From the NCBI GenBank assembly GCA_049324235.1, contig JBMOLJ010000060.1, forward strand, positions 4,742 to 68,741: a stretch of 64,000 nt of DNA, read 5' to 3'. The translations under genes and the position numbers were made by a program. The notes under the pieces were generated by a model, which saw nothing but the letters and a program-made list of their open reading frames with translations, was not told where the DNA came from and did no database searches. Below, piece by piece: positions 49,349 to 57,889 of this stretch. The stretch is from UBA1431 sp049324235 (lineage in GTDB: Bacteria; Bacillota; Clostridia; Christensenellales; UBA1431). The stretch's first letter is position 1. Each line of letters opens with the position of its first letter.

Positions 49349-51066
49349 CTGGCGCACACCTCCTTGGGAGGCAGGGGCCTGGAAGGCGCGCTCAAAAGTT
49401 CGGAGCCTCTCCCGTCTTTTGTAACCTGCTCAGGGGGAACGCCCAGTTCGCGCGCAAGTATCGCGAGCACGCGCGGCCCGCAAAATCCGCCCTGGCACCG
49501 CCCCATGCCCGCGCGCGTGCGCCTTTTCACGGCGTCCATGGTGCGCGCGGGAATCTTCCCGCGGATGGCATTTACAATCTCGGCCTCGGTCACCGTTTCG
49601 CAGCGGCATATGATGTGGCCATATCTTGGGTCTTGTTTGATCAGCGCCTCGCGCTCTTCGTTCGTGCAGTGCCTGAACTCTTTGGGCGGCGTGCGGTACG
49701 GATTATAATCCGGCTTTTGCTTGACGTCAGGATGCATCTTTAAAAATATTTCCTCCACCAGATCCGCCACCGCCGGGGCCGAAGCCACGGCCGGCGACTG
49801 CATCCCCGCCACGTGGATGAACCGTTCGACCTTGCGCGAAGGCTCGATGATGAAGTCCTCCTTATAGGTACTCGCCCGCGTACCGCTGAAAAATGTGATC
49901 ACGTCGCCGCGCGTAAAACCGCGTGTGAGCTTGAAGCCCTTGTCCAGTATGAAGTCTACGTCGTCGGCGTCCACCGCGTAGTCCTCCTTATCGGGCACTT
50001 CGATCGCCGACGGGCCCCAGAGCGGATTGCCCTCCGGCGTTTCGGTCGGACCGCCGCCCTTGGTATGGTTGGCAGGCGTCGTTCCCACGAACTGGACCAG
50101 CCTGCCTTTCAGGTTTTTATCGAATATCACCAGCGTGCCCCGCCGCGGATGGATAGTGAAGAACTCGTCCCCCCCCATCGCCGCAATCTCGTCGGCATAT
50201 ATTCCCGCCGCGTTGATGATGGTATTTGCCTCGATTACGCCCCGGTTTGTAACCACCCGGTGGGGCTCTCCTGTGTCTATGGCCGCCACCTCGGTTTCAA
50301 GCATGATCCGCACGCCGTTGTCAACAGCGTTTTCGGCAAGGGCCAGCGTCACCTCCTGCGGCTCCACATAGCCCGCCGACGGCGTCCATAATGCAAACTG
50401 TATCTCGTCGCTCAGATAGGGCGCGATCTCGCGCGCTCTTTCGCCCGAAATGATCTCGATGCCAGGCACGCCGTTCTTTTTGCCGTTTTCAAGGAAATAC
50501 TCCATATGCTTGCGGTCGTTTTCGTCGAATCCGGCTACGAAAGAACCCGTCCGGCAAAACTTGAAACCGAGCTCGCGCGCCCATCTGTCGTATTTGGCGT
50601 TCCCTTCCACATTGAGCCGTGCCTTTAAGGTGCCGTGTTTGGAATCATACCCCGAATGGACCATGCCGTTGTTGGATTTCGTGTTGCCTTCCCCGATGTC
50701 CGTACATTTTTCCACCACCAGTATGCTCTGCCGGTACTTTGCAAGCTGCCGCGCCGCAGCGCAGCCCGTGATGCCGCCCCCTATGACGAGCACATCCACC
50801 CGCTCAATCACGCCGATGCCGCGGCCCGCTTCGATCAGATGCGTTCGGTCATGCTCCGGCGGGTTTTCGTTAAGCGCGCGCATATGGCTAACCACATTGC
50901 GCACCCCGGGTACCGAAGCCGCGAGATGCCCGACGGCGACCACGTCCTCCCAGGCCTGCGCCGTGCCGAAGAGCCAGAGGATATCCCCGTCCTTTACTTC
51001 CGCCCGCACATCGTACCCTTTCAACCGTTCATGTTCATGCAAACGCCTGTAAAACGTTTCCACCAT
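49345..51066 (-). CDS. Anaerobic glycerol-3-phosphate dehydrogenase GlpA-like, with N-terminal BON domain
   Basis: 573 residues. A BON-type domain (about 1-75, 'VAVGHLAASVPGVRNVVSHM') precedes the flavin domain ('DVLVIGGGITGCAAARQLAK', starting near residue 90). Near the C-terminus a BFD-like [2Fe-2S] domain has four cysteines ('IICRCETVTE' and 'GRCQGGFCGPRVL'). This is the GlpA layout plus the BON domain. It should oxidise glycerol-3-phosphate to dihydroxyacetone phosphate. It lies 76 bp after glpK, with GGGAGGG before ATG 51066. The BON domain, usually a membrane- or phospholipid-associating module, may tether the enzyme. Confidence 0.9.
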   Translation of the reverse strand: MVETFYRRLHEHERLKGYDVRAEVKDGDILWLFGTAQAWEDVVAVGHLAASVPGVRNVVSHMRALNENPPEHDRTHLIEAGRGIGVIERVDVLVIGGGITGCAAARQLAKYRQSILVVEKCTDIGEGNTKSNNGMVHSGYDSKHGTLKARLNVEGNAKYDRWARELGFKFCRTGSFVAGFDENDRKHMEYFLENGKKNGVPGIEIISGERAREIAPYLSDEIQFALWTPSAGYVEPQEVTLALAENAVDNGVRIMLETEVAAIDTGEPHRVVTNRGVIEANTIINAAGIYADEIAAMGGDEFFTIHPRRGTLVIFDKNLKGRLVQFVGTTPANHTKGGGPTETPEGNPLWGPSAIEVPDKEDYAVDADDVDFILDKGFKLTRGFTRGDVITFFSGTRASTYKEDFIIEPSRKVERFIHVAGMQSPAVASAPAVADLVEEIFLKMHPDVKQKPDYNPYRTPPKEFRHCTNEEREALIKQDPRYGHIICRCETVTEAEIVNAIRGKIPARTMDAVKRRTRAGMGRCQGGFCGPRVLAILARELGVPPEQVTKDGRGSELLSAPSRPLPPKEVCAR

Positions 51067-51142
51067 GTTCGTTTCCCTCCCAACACCGGGGCCTTTGCCG
51101 GAGAGAACCGCTTCTCTCCGGCAAGCCCGCCGGACAGTTCAG

Positions 51143-52630
51143 CTATGCAAGCCAGTTCTTACTGCGCTCCACCGCGTTTTTCCATGCACTGTAGATCTCA
51201 TTGCGCTTTGCTTCGTCCATCTGCGGGGTGAACACGCTGTCACTGACCACCGCGTTATCAAAGTCGGATTCCTGCCACATCCCGACGGCAAGTCCGGCCA
51301 TCTGCGCCGCGCCAAGGCTTGTGGCCTCCACTGAGCTCGGGCGCTCCACGGTACAATCAATGAAATCGGCGAACATCTGGGCCAGCAGGTTGTTCTTAGA
51401 CGCGCCGCCGTCGATCTTGATGCTCTGCATCCTGATGCCGGTCTGTGCGGCCACAGTCTCGGTAATGTCCTTGGTGCGGAGCGCTATGGCTTCGAGCGCC
51501 GCACGCACGATGTGTGCGCGCGTCGTACCGCGCGTGATGCCGATGATAAGGCCGCGCGCGAAAGGATCCCAGAAGGGCGCGCCCAGCCCGGTCAGCGCGG
51601 GCACGAAATACACGCCGTTGGTGTCGGGCACGCTGGAAGCGATGGCTTCGGTTTCCGGCGCGGATTTGATGATTTCCAGCCCGTCGCGCAGCCACTGGAT
51701 TGCCGAACCCGTCACGTTCACATACCCTTCCACCGCGTACATCATCCTTCCGCCGATGCACCAGGCGATTACCGTGTTGATGCCGCCTTCCCTGGTGGAG
51801 CAGGTCTCTCCGATGTTGATGTCCAGGAACGTTCCGGTGCCGTTGGTGCACTTGGCCTGTCCGGCGCTGCGGCAGCCCTGCGCGTACAGCGCCGAATGCT
51901 GGTCGGCTATGTCGGCCGTGATTTTGATGGGCGCCCCGAATATCCCGGGCAGCGTGGAGCCGAAATCGCCCGAGTCCTCGCGCACCTCAGGATAGATGCT
52001 CACCGGAACGCCGAGGAAATCAAGAAATTCTTTGTACCATTCATTGGCGTACAGGTCGTAGCTTCCCATCACCGATGCGTTCGAATAACTCGTCGCGTGC
52101 ACGGCCCCTCCGGTCAGCTTCCAGATAAGCCACGTGTCGATGGTGCCGAAAAGGGCCGTGCCTTTTTCGATGGCGTCCTTGATCTCCGGCACGTTCTCGA
52201 TCATCCAGTTGAGCATGAGCGAGGAATACACCGGCGCGACGGTCCAGCCCGTGGCCTTGCGCGCCTTCTCGCCCCATTCGCTCCCGTTGATGGCGCGGCA
52301 CTTCTCGGCGGTGCGCGAATCCTGCCACACGATGGCCCTGTACAAAGGCTTGCCCGTGTTTTTGTCCCACACCACGCTGGTGGCGCGCTGGTTGGTGATG
52401 CCGACCGCCGCGATGTCCTCCGCGCTCAGGCCTGCCTGTTCCAGCGCGTTTTTACACATCCTGATGGTCTTGTCGTAGATTTCCTCGGCGTCGTGCTCTA
52501 CCCTGTCCTCGGCGGGCGTGTACTGCGTGAATTCTTCATAGCTCTGGGATACAATCTCAAAGCTGCGGTTGAAAATAAGCGCCCTGGTGCCCGTTGTCCC
52601 CTCGTCGATAACCAATACGTACTGTTTCAT
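51143..52630 (-). CDS. glpK: Glycerol kinase
   Basis: 495 residues, standard length. 'YVLVIDEGTTGTRALIF' at the N-terminus, 'WDKNTGKPLYRAIVWQDSRT', and 'KIDGGASKNNLLAQMFADF' near the C-terminus are glycerol kinase signatures. It converts glycerol and ATP to glycerol-3-phosphate. The start is ATG 52630 with AAGGAGG upstream; about 57 codons of open frame before it cover the leader and are not protein. The leader holds a terminator at 52753-52797, suited to GlpP antitermination. Confidence 0.97.
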   Translation of the reverse strand: MKQYVLVIDEGTTGTRALIFNRSFEIVSQSYEEFTQYTPAEDRVEHDAEEIYDKTIRMCKNALEQAGLSAEDIAAVGITNQRATSVVWDKNTGKPLYRAIVWQDSRTAEKCRAINGSEWGEKARKATGWTVAPVYSSLMLNWMIENVPEIKDAIEKGTALFGTIDTWLIWKLTGGAVHATSYSNASVMGSYDLYANEWYKEFLDFLGVPVSIYPEVREDSGDFGSTLPGIFGAPIKITADIADQHSALYAQGCRSAGQAKCTNGTGTFLDINIGETCSTREGGINTVIAWCIGGRMMYAVEGYVNVTGSAIQWLRDGLEIIKSAPETEAIASSVPDTNGVYFVPALTGLGAPFWDPFARGLIIGITRGTTRAHIVRAALEAIALRTKDITETVAAQTGIRMQSIKIDGGASKNNLLAQMFADFIDCTVERPSSVEATSLGAAQMAGLAVGMWQESDFDNAVVSDSVFTPQMDEAKRNEIYSAWKNAVERSKNWLA

Positions 52631-52752
52631 AGGAACCTCCTTCTTCAGCGCCGGACTCTTTGCCCTTTCAGCGCCATTGATGTTTTTATTAGCGTGGATA
52701 AACGGCCTTGGTTTATCCATAAATTTCCGTTTCTTAGGAATAAGGGGAAAAC

Positions 52753-52797
52753 AAAAAGCCATACAAAAGAAATGTCTAAGCATTCTTTCATATGGCT
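52753..52797 (-). terminator. Leader terminator before glpK (probable GlpP-controlled attenuator)
   Basis: On the minus strand AGCCATATGAAAGAATG pairs with CATTTCTTTTGTATGGCT around a 6-base loop, followed by TTTTGTTTT. It lies between glpP and glpK, about 120 bases before the glpK start. In Bacillus, GlpP with glycerol-3-phosphate prevents termination in glp leaders, so this site fits that role. It could also simply end the glpP transcript. Confidence 0.75.
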
Positions 52798-52856
52798 CCA
52801 AAATCCACCCATTAGAAACGATATACTCTAAGGATTAAGCTATTCAGTTTTAGGCT

Positions 52857-52911
52857 GTGGTCCCCCGCAAAGCCCTTCCCTGGCAACTCCACGGAGTTTG
52901 CTCCGACGCGT
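52857..52911 (-). repeat. Structured intergenic element, copy E (short)
   Basis: Begins within five bases of the glpP stop with CGTCGGAGCAAACTCC, then GGAGTTGCCAGGGAAGG (shared with copy D) and CTTTGCGGGGGACC (shared with copy C). The remaining hairpins are absent. Confidence 0.6.
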
Positions 52912-52912
52912 T

Positions 52913-53497
52913 TCAGGTATCGTTCCACAATTCGCGCGCCGAAGTGGTTACCCCGAGTGCGCCCGCTTTCAGCGCAGCCATCACGTGTTCCCTGGTATAC
53001 ACCATGCCCGCCGTGATCACGGGTGCGTCCAAACGCTCGCAGAGCTTCGTGATGTATTCAGGAATACGGCCGGGCATGACCTCCACCATGTCGGGCTTGT
53101 AGCTCTTGATGATCTCGATGTTGTTCTCAAAAGCAACCGAATCTACCAATATAGTGCGCTGGATGGTAAGCAGGCCTTCCTCGCGCGCCAATTTCAGCAC
53201 GTGTCCGTGCGTGGAGATGATCCCCTGCGCACCCAGCTTTTGCGCGATGTACCGGATGCCGAATTCATCCCGCGCCACGCCCTTGACCAAATCCATGTGT
53301 ACGAAAAACAGTTTCCCGCTTTGGATAATGGCCGGTACGTCGCGCTCCATGTCGAATACGCTGCCCCGCACAAACGTGATAATGTTGGCCGCTGAATCAA
53401 TCGCAGCGCGTATCACTTCCGAATGCGGCTCGGGCGTGCTGTACACCGTCGCAATGATGGGATAGTCGGCAAGCGCGCGATGGACTCTACTTAGCAC
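52913..53497 (-). CDS. glpP: Glycerol-3-phosphate-responsive antiterminator GlpP
   Basis: 194 residues, whole-length GlpP. 'FVHMDLVKGVARDEFGIRYI' and 'PDMVEVMPGRIPEYITKLC' are conserved, and the TIM-barrel-like end 'KAGALGVTTSARELW' is complete. It binds glycerol-3-phosphate and then leader RNA to let transcription continue into glp genes. The start is GTG 53497 with GGGAAG upstream. First gene of the glycerol region, with a promoter at 53536-53564. Confidence 0.94.
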   Translation of the reverse strand: MLSRVHRALADYPIIATVYSTPEPHSEVIRAAIDSAANIITFVRGSVFDMERDVPAIIQSGKLFFVHMDLVKGVARDEFGIRYIAQKLGAQGIISTHGHVLKLAREEGLLTIQRTILVDSVAFENNIEIIKSYKPDMVEVMPGRIPEYITKLCERLDAPVITAGMVYTREHVMAALKAGALGVTTSARELWNDT

Positions 53498-53535
53498 GGC
53501 AATCTTCCCTTACATATAACCATCTCGTTAAGGGT

Positions 53536-53564
53536 ATTGTACATTTACCATGGAAATTGCGCAA
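53536..53564 (-). promoter_or_regulatory. Promoter of glpP
   Basis: On the minus strand TTGCGC (53559-53564), a 17-base spacer and TACAAT (53536-53541). The start codon is about 38 bases from the -10. No catabolite-response element was convincingly seen. Confidence 0.5.
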
Positions 53565-53675
53565 GCCCGAAAATTTTGGTTTTTTTAACAGGCGTAATCC
53601 GTTTACTCTCATCGCGGCGAAGACCCTGCACGCATACTTTTGCCGGCGTACACATTTTAGATTTTTCACAATGTG

Positions 53676-54947
53676 TTAAATCACCGACGCCTCCAGCAGG
53701 ACACCCTCATTTTGATTATAGATCGTATTGAACTGCTCTGTACCGATGGGCTTGACGCCGCGGCCGACCTCGAAGGTATACCCGGGCCTTCTGTATTCTT
53801 GTATGAACCAGTCCTTGTAACCGCCAAAGGACGCTTCGGGCGGATTGGTCAGCACGGCATACCCGTTTATCCGGGAAAAACGCTCCGCTATCGGCAGGGC
53901 TTCGGGCGGCGCGAGATCGAGGTACTGCCAGAAAATAACCTCTCCCTGCGTGTGGAATGCTATCGCCAGCGTGAAGCTATGTCGGCGGGTAAACTCGGCC
54001 ATAGCGAGCGTCTCCGGCTCGGAAAGGGGGGCGGGGCCGCCGTAATTCGCCGGGCCGGGGCCAGTGGTCCCAAGAGACCGCTCATACTCTACGCCCCGCT
54101 CCCAACCAGCCGGATAATTCAGATTCAGATCGGTTCCCCGGATATTCGCCTTCCACACCCGCGGGATGGGTTGGCCGGTGCGGTTTAGACTAACCGCATT
54201 CCGGTAATACGGATTATCGGGGCTTATGGCTCCCAGTACAAGATCCACGCCGTCGGGGTTGACCATGGGTACGATATACATGCTGCTCCGGTTCCAGAGC
54301 GCGGCAATATCGTAGCCACGGATGCTGGCCCTGCTTACATAGGCTTTGAGGAAGTTTTCGATGAACTTCATCAAAAACGGACTGGTGATCCACTCGTTGG
54401 CGTGATGGGAGCCGTTGTAGGAGACTTCGTGGGAGCCGGCGCCAAGCCGTATGTAGTATATATTCTTTCCCATGACGCTTTTGCCTATGACGCCGGTCTC
54501 CAAAAAGGGGTGCCTCGCCTTAAGCGCCCGGATATTCATTTCCATGATATCGTATGTATAATCAATGTCGGTGAAAACAACGTCAATTCCGTAAGGAACC
54601 ACAACGGTCTGCCCGATTTGCAGGAAATTGGGATCCACGCCGGGGTTGGCGGTGATAATGGCGTTGACGGTCGTGTAGAATCTTCGGGCTAGGGAGGTAT
54701 ATGTGTCCCCGGGACGCACGGTGTAGTTCGCGTATCCCCTTAAGATAGTATTGAACGCCCTCCAGGTCGCCGGTCCAACGATGCCATCCGGCGTCAATCC
54801 GTTGTTCATTTGGAATGCTATAACGGCCTGCCGGGTTTGGGAACCGAATACCCCGTCCACCGGACCGGAATCGTAGCCTATCCGTTTGAGCAGGCTCTGT
54901 ACAAGCTTTACATAGGGGCCTCGAGACCCCGTATACAAGGTTTCCAT
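53676..54947 (-). CDS. Peptidoglycan-targeting M14 carboxypeptidase (PG-binding + LysM + Peptidase_M14)
   Basis: 423 residues. A PG_binding_1 domain (about 5-65, 'DGVFGSQTRQAVIAFQ'), a LysM repeat (about 75-120, 'YTVRPGDTYTSLARRF') and a zinc carboxypeptidase domain (about 130-423). Catalytic residues are visible: 'GSHHANEW' (zinc ligands), 'AIAFHTQG' (third ligand) and 'YTFEVGRG' (catalytic Glu). It resembles gamma-D-glutamyl-diamino-acid endopeptidases that trim peptidoglycan peptides. There is no signal peptide, as for sporulation-related members. The start is ATG 54947 or 54950, with GGAG upstream. Confidence 0.92.
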   Translation of the reverse strand: METLYTGSRGPYVKLVQSLLKRIGYDSGPVDGVFGSQTRQAVIAFQMNNGLTPDGIVGPATWRAFNTILRGYANYTVRPGDTYTSLARRFYTTVNAIITANPGVDPNFLQIGQTVVVPYGIDVVFTDIDYTYDIMEMNIRALKARHPFLETGVIGKSVMGKNIYYIRLGAGSHEVSYNGSHHANEWITSPFLMKFIENFLKAYVSRASIRGYDIAALWNRSSMYIVPMVNPDGVDLVLGAISPDNPYYRNAVSLNRTGQPIPRVWKANIRGTDLNLNYPAGWERGVEYERSLGTTGPGPANYGGPAPLSEPETLAMAEFTRRHSFTLAIAFHTQGEVIFWQYLDLAPPEALPIAERFSRINGYAVLTNPPEASFGGYKDWFIQEYRRPGYTFEVGRGVKPIGTEQFNTIYNQNEGVLLEASVI

Positions 54948-55108
54948 CATTTCCACTCCGTTTTTTTTCATTCTATGGAAGTGGCTGTAAAATGGTTCGG
55001 CATCTCACTTAGCCCCTATAAAAAATGCACCTCTTTTCGCGCCGATTTGGTAAATTATGTTACCTGATTACGCTGAATATTTCATGTTGATATACGTATT
55101 GTCTGTTA

Positions 55109-55195
55109 AACAAACTTTGCATCCGCCCGAAAGGAAGGGACGCAAAGTCCAGGGCCTTCCCGTACATATCACGGATGGCAACCGGTTGCCGAAGG
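55109..55195 (+). promoter_or_regulatory. Cyclic di-GMP-I (GEMM-I) riboswitch upstream of the GH18 gene
   Basis: The plus strand shows a CAAAC segment, the GAAA-type tetraloop stem (CGCCCGAAAGGAAGGG), GGGACGCAAAG, CAGGGCC and a 3' GGCAACCGGTTGCC. These are the class features in order. Further on, ACCTTTT (55231-55237) can pair with the ribosome site AAGAGGT (55251-55257), so the output may be translational. It controls the secreted GH18/FN3 protein. Confidence 0.85.
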
Positions 55196-55267
55196 GGAAG
55201 TTTTTATGTTGTTTCCACAACACAAGAACCACCTTTTACAAATTTAGATAATAAGAGGTTGGTATGG

Positions 55268-57025
55268 ATGAAAAGAATCCAAAATATCCTTCTCGTTCTG
55301 ATCGCATTCTTCGTGTTTTCGGTTGGAACAACAAACGTACAGGCGGCCACAGACCGAACACCGCCCACAAAACCCACAGGCCTTGCTGTCTCATCCGTAA
55401 CCCAGACAACGGTTAAACTGCGGTGGACGGCCTCCAGGGACAACACCGGCGTCTATTCTTACAGAATATACCGCAATAATAAATATATCGGCTCCACTAA
55501 ATCGACAGTCTATACGGTCAAGGGGCTTACCTCCGGTAAATCGTATGCGTTCTATGTAAAAGCAACCGACAAAAGAAAAAACTATTCAAAGCCCAGCGCA
55601 ACCATCCGTGTGCAAACTCTGCCCAAAAATAATGCAGCGCCTGCCTCCTCGGCAAGTAAGACGGGCACTACGGGTACCTCCAAAAAGGATACGCAAGCCC
55701 CGACCGCGCCAACAAGCCTTTCCGTTGCTTCCGTGAACGCCGATTCGGCAAGCCTTACATGGAAGCCTTCGACCGATAATGTCAGTGTCGCCGCCTATCT
55801 GGTGTACAGGAACAGCGTAAACATCGAGTCCGTTTCGGGTACAAGCTATAGCGCAACGGGCCTGACACCCTCGACATCCTACTCCTTCTGTGTAAAGGCC
55901 CGCGACGCTGCGGGCAATTTGTCCCCTGCCAGCAATACGGTGACGTTCAAAACGGCAGCCATACCCCCAATCGGCAGAATCATCGCCGGATATTACGCGT
56001 CATGGGCTGCCTACTCAGGATATACGCCCGATAAAATCCCGGCGGCGCAACTGACCCATATTACCTATGCCTTTGCTAATATCGACGATAACCTGAAAGT
56101 TGAAATGGGCGATCCCTATGTGGATGCGTCAAATTTTACAAAACTGAACGCACTGAAGAAGCTCTATCCCAACATCAAAACGCTCATTTCTGTCGGCGGC
56201 TGGGACTGGTCGGGCAAGTTCTCGGACGCGGCGCTGACCGATGCAAGCCGCACGGCTTTTGCAGACAGCGCGGTTGCCTTTATCAAGCAATACGGCTTCG
56301 ACGGCGTGGATATCGACTGGGAGTATCCCTGCGGGGGCGGGCTTGCCGCCAATACCGCAAGGCCAGAGGATAAGCATAATTTTACGCTTCTCATGATGAA
56401 GCTGCGCGAGAAGCTGGACGTACAAGGCGCTGTCGACGGGAGACATTACCTGCTCACTTTTGCTGGGGGGGCCGGAACCGGCTATGCCGCAAACACCGAG
56501 CTTTCGCTGCTGGCAGGGTATGTCGATTTCGCTACCGTCATGACCTATGATATACACGGCACATGGGATAATTATACGGATTTCAACGCGCCGCTCCACA
56601 CGCCTTCCGAGCCGTCTCCGCAATACAAATGGAGCGTGGATGCGGCCATCAAACTCTGGCAGTCCAAGGGTTTCCCTGCATCCAAAACCGTCATGGGGGT
56701 GCCGTTCTACGGATACAGGTATACCGGAGTAGCCACCGCCAACAACGGACTATACCAGCGCTTTACCGGCGGCGCTTCCATTTCCTATGACGCGATCGTA
56801 TCCTCGTATCTCAACAATTCGTCGTATATACGGCGGTACCATACGGACGCGCGCGTGCCCTGGCTGCTGGGCGGCTCCACGTTCATCTCGTATGACGACC
56901 CGCAGTCCATCGCCGAAAAGGCGGCGTACATCAATTCCGGCGGGATCGCGGGCGCAGCCATATGGGAGCTTTCCTGCAACACGAACGGCACGCTGCTAAG
57001 CGCGCTGTATAACGGTTTGAAATAG
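55268..57025 (+). CDS. Secreted GH18 chitinase-like protein with two FN3 domains
   Basis: 585 residues. Signal peptide 'MKRIQNILLVLIAFFVFSVG', ending at VQAA. Two fibronectin-III domains (about 35-120 and 145-235) are joined by a Ser/Thr/Ala linker. The GH18 barrel (about 240-585) has 'LISVGGWDWSG' and the catalytic 'DGVDIDWE' (DxxDxDxE) with the proton-donor Glu intact. It would cleave chitin or other GlcNAc-containing polymers outside the cell. The start is ATG 55268 after AAGAGG. Control by c-di-GMP suggests it is made with surface attachment or biofilm changes. Confidence 0.93.
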   Translation: MKRIQNILLVLIAFFVFSVGTTNVQAATDRTPPTKPTGLAVSSVTQTTVKLRWTASRDNTGVYSYRIYRNNKYIGSTKSTVYTVKGLTSGKSYAFYVKATDKRKNYSKPSATIRVQTLPKNNAAPASSASKTGTTGTSKKDTQAPTAPTSLSVASVNADSASLTWKPSTDNVSVAAYLVYRNSVNIESVSGTSYSATGLTPSTSYSFCVKARDAAGNLSPASNTVTFKTAAIPPIGRIIAGYYASWAAYSGYTPDKIPAAQLTHITYAFANIDDNLKVEMGDPYVDASNFTKLNALKKLYPNIKTLISVGGWDWSGKFSDAALTDASRTAFADSAVAFIKQYGFDGVDIDWEYPCGGGLAANTARPEDKHNFTLLMMKLREKLDVQGAVDGRHYLLTFAGGAGTGYAANTELSLLAGYVDFATVMTYDIHGTWDNYTDFNAPLHTPSEPSPQYKWSVDAAIKLWQSKGFPASKTVMGVPFYGYRYTGVATANNGLYQRFTGGASISYDAIVSSYLNNSSYIRRYHTDARVPWLLGGSTFISYDDPQSIAEKAAYINSGGIAGAAIWELSCNTNGTLLSALYNGLK

Positions 57026-57071
57026 GATTATTCTGTGGGTTTGAGCGTGGCAATACCGCTTCGCAGCATGG

Positions 57072-57095
57072 GAGGGCGGGAAATCCCCCGCCCTC
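57072..57095. terminator. Terminator between convergent GH18 and lipoprotein genes
   Basis: GAGGGCGGG pairs with CCCGCCCTC around AAATCC. It lies between the two stop codons and overlaps the last base of the lipoprotein stop. The T run is weak. Confidence 0.7.
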
Positions 57096-57721
57096 TATAG
57101 ATTATAATCACCCTGAATTGTAAGCCACCAGCCCGCACCGTCTTTTGAACATGAACTGAATATGAGGTAAATATCTCCAGCTTCATATACTAAATCATAG
57201 TAATTATTCTCAGCAACCGGTATAATTTCTGTTTTCCCCGGACCGAGCAGCTTTTGAATCTGTGTGTAATTCATGTCCTCCTTGATACCATTTAATGCGA
57301 TTTTTTCATGATCACATTCAACCATCGTTAATGGGGCTTCATCAAGTTTATAATCGTAATCATTGTAAACAAAAGTGATTCCGAGTTTCGCATAATGGTA
57401 TCCTTCCCAGGAATTTTCAGCTCCGGTCATGACTTTTTCATAATCATTTCCCAGCTTTTTGATTAACTCGGGGTACTTCAGTTCAAAAAAGCTCTCACAA
57501 TCCGATACTTTAATTCCGCTTGTCATGATTACCGTATCCCGGGTAAGCTTAAATTTACCGGTTGTGGCGGGTATATTTATTTGGGCGGGCGTGCTCGTAG
57601 TGGTAATTACAGCCGTACTTATGGCATCTGTCACCGCGGGCGTGTTCATCGCCGGTTGCGCGTTGCAACCGGTCAGAGACACCACAACAATAAGCACTAT
57701 CAAAAACGAAAATTTCTTCAT
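57095..57721 (-). CDS. Hypothetical lipoprotein
   Basis: 208 residues. A lipobox ends the signal peptide ('LIVVVSLTGC', Cys near 19), followed by a Thr/Ala/Pro-rich spacer to about residue 50 and a globular domain with several Tyr and acidic residues ('GYHYAKLGITFVYNDYDYKL'). No named family is recognised. Exposed on the outer face of the membrane. Codon use looks a little more AT-rich than in neighbours, which may point to transfer. Confidence 0.82.
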   Translation of the reverse strand: MKKFSFLIVLIVVVSLTGCNAQPAMNTPAVTDAISTAVITTTSTPAQINIPATTGKFKLTRDTVIMTSGIKVSDCESFFELKYPELIKKLGNDYEKVMTGAENSWEGYHYAKLGITFVYNDYDYKLDEAPLTMVECDHEKIALNGIKEDMNYTQIQKLLGPGKTEIIPVAENNYYDLVYEAGDIYLIFSSCSKDGAGWWLTIQGDYNL

Positions 57722-57889
57722 TCTCTGTCCCCCCGTTTATACCATGTTCAACCAAATTATACCAAAACACAGGGCTTTTTGCCGCAACAATTATCATCTG
57801 GACGGGATGAATACAAAAAACTATAATAGCACTATACCCCGAATATAACGTTACCGCATTAAGTTAGACCCTGAGAGGAATGAAAACGG

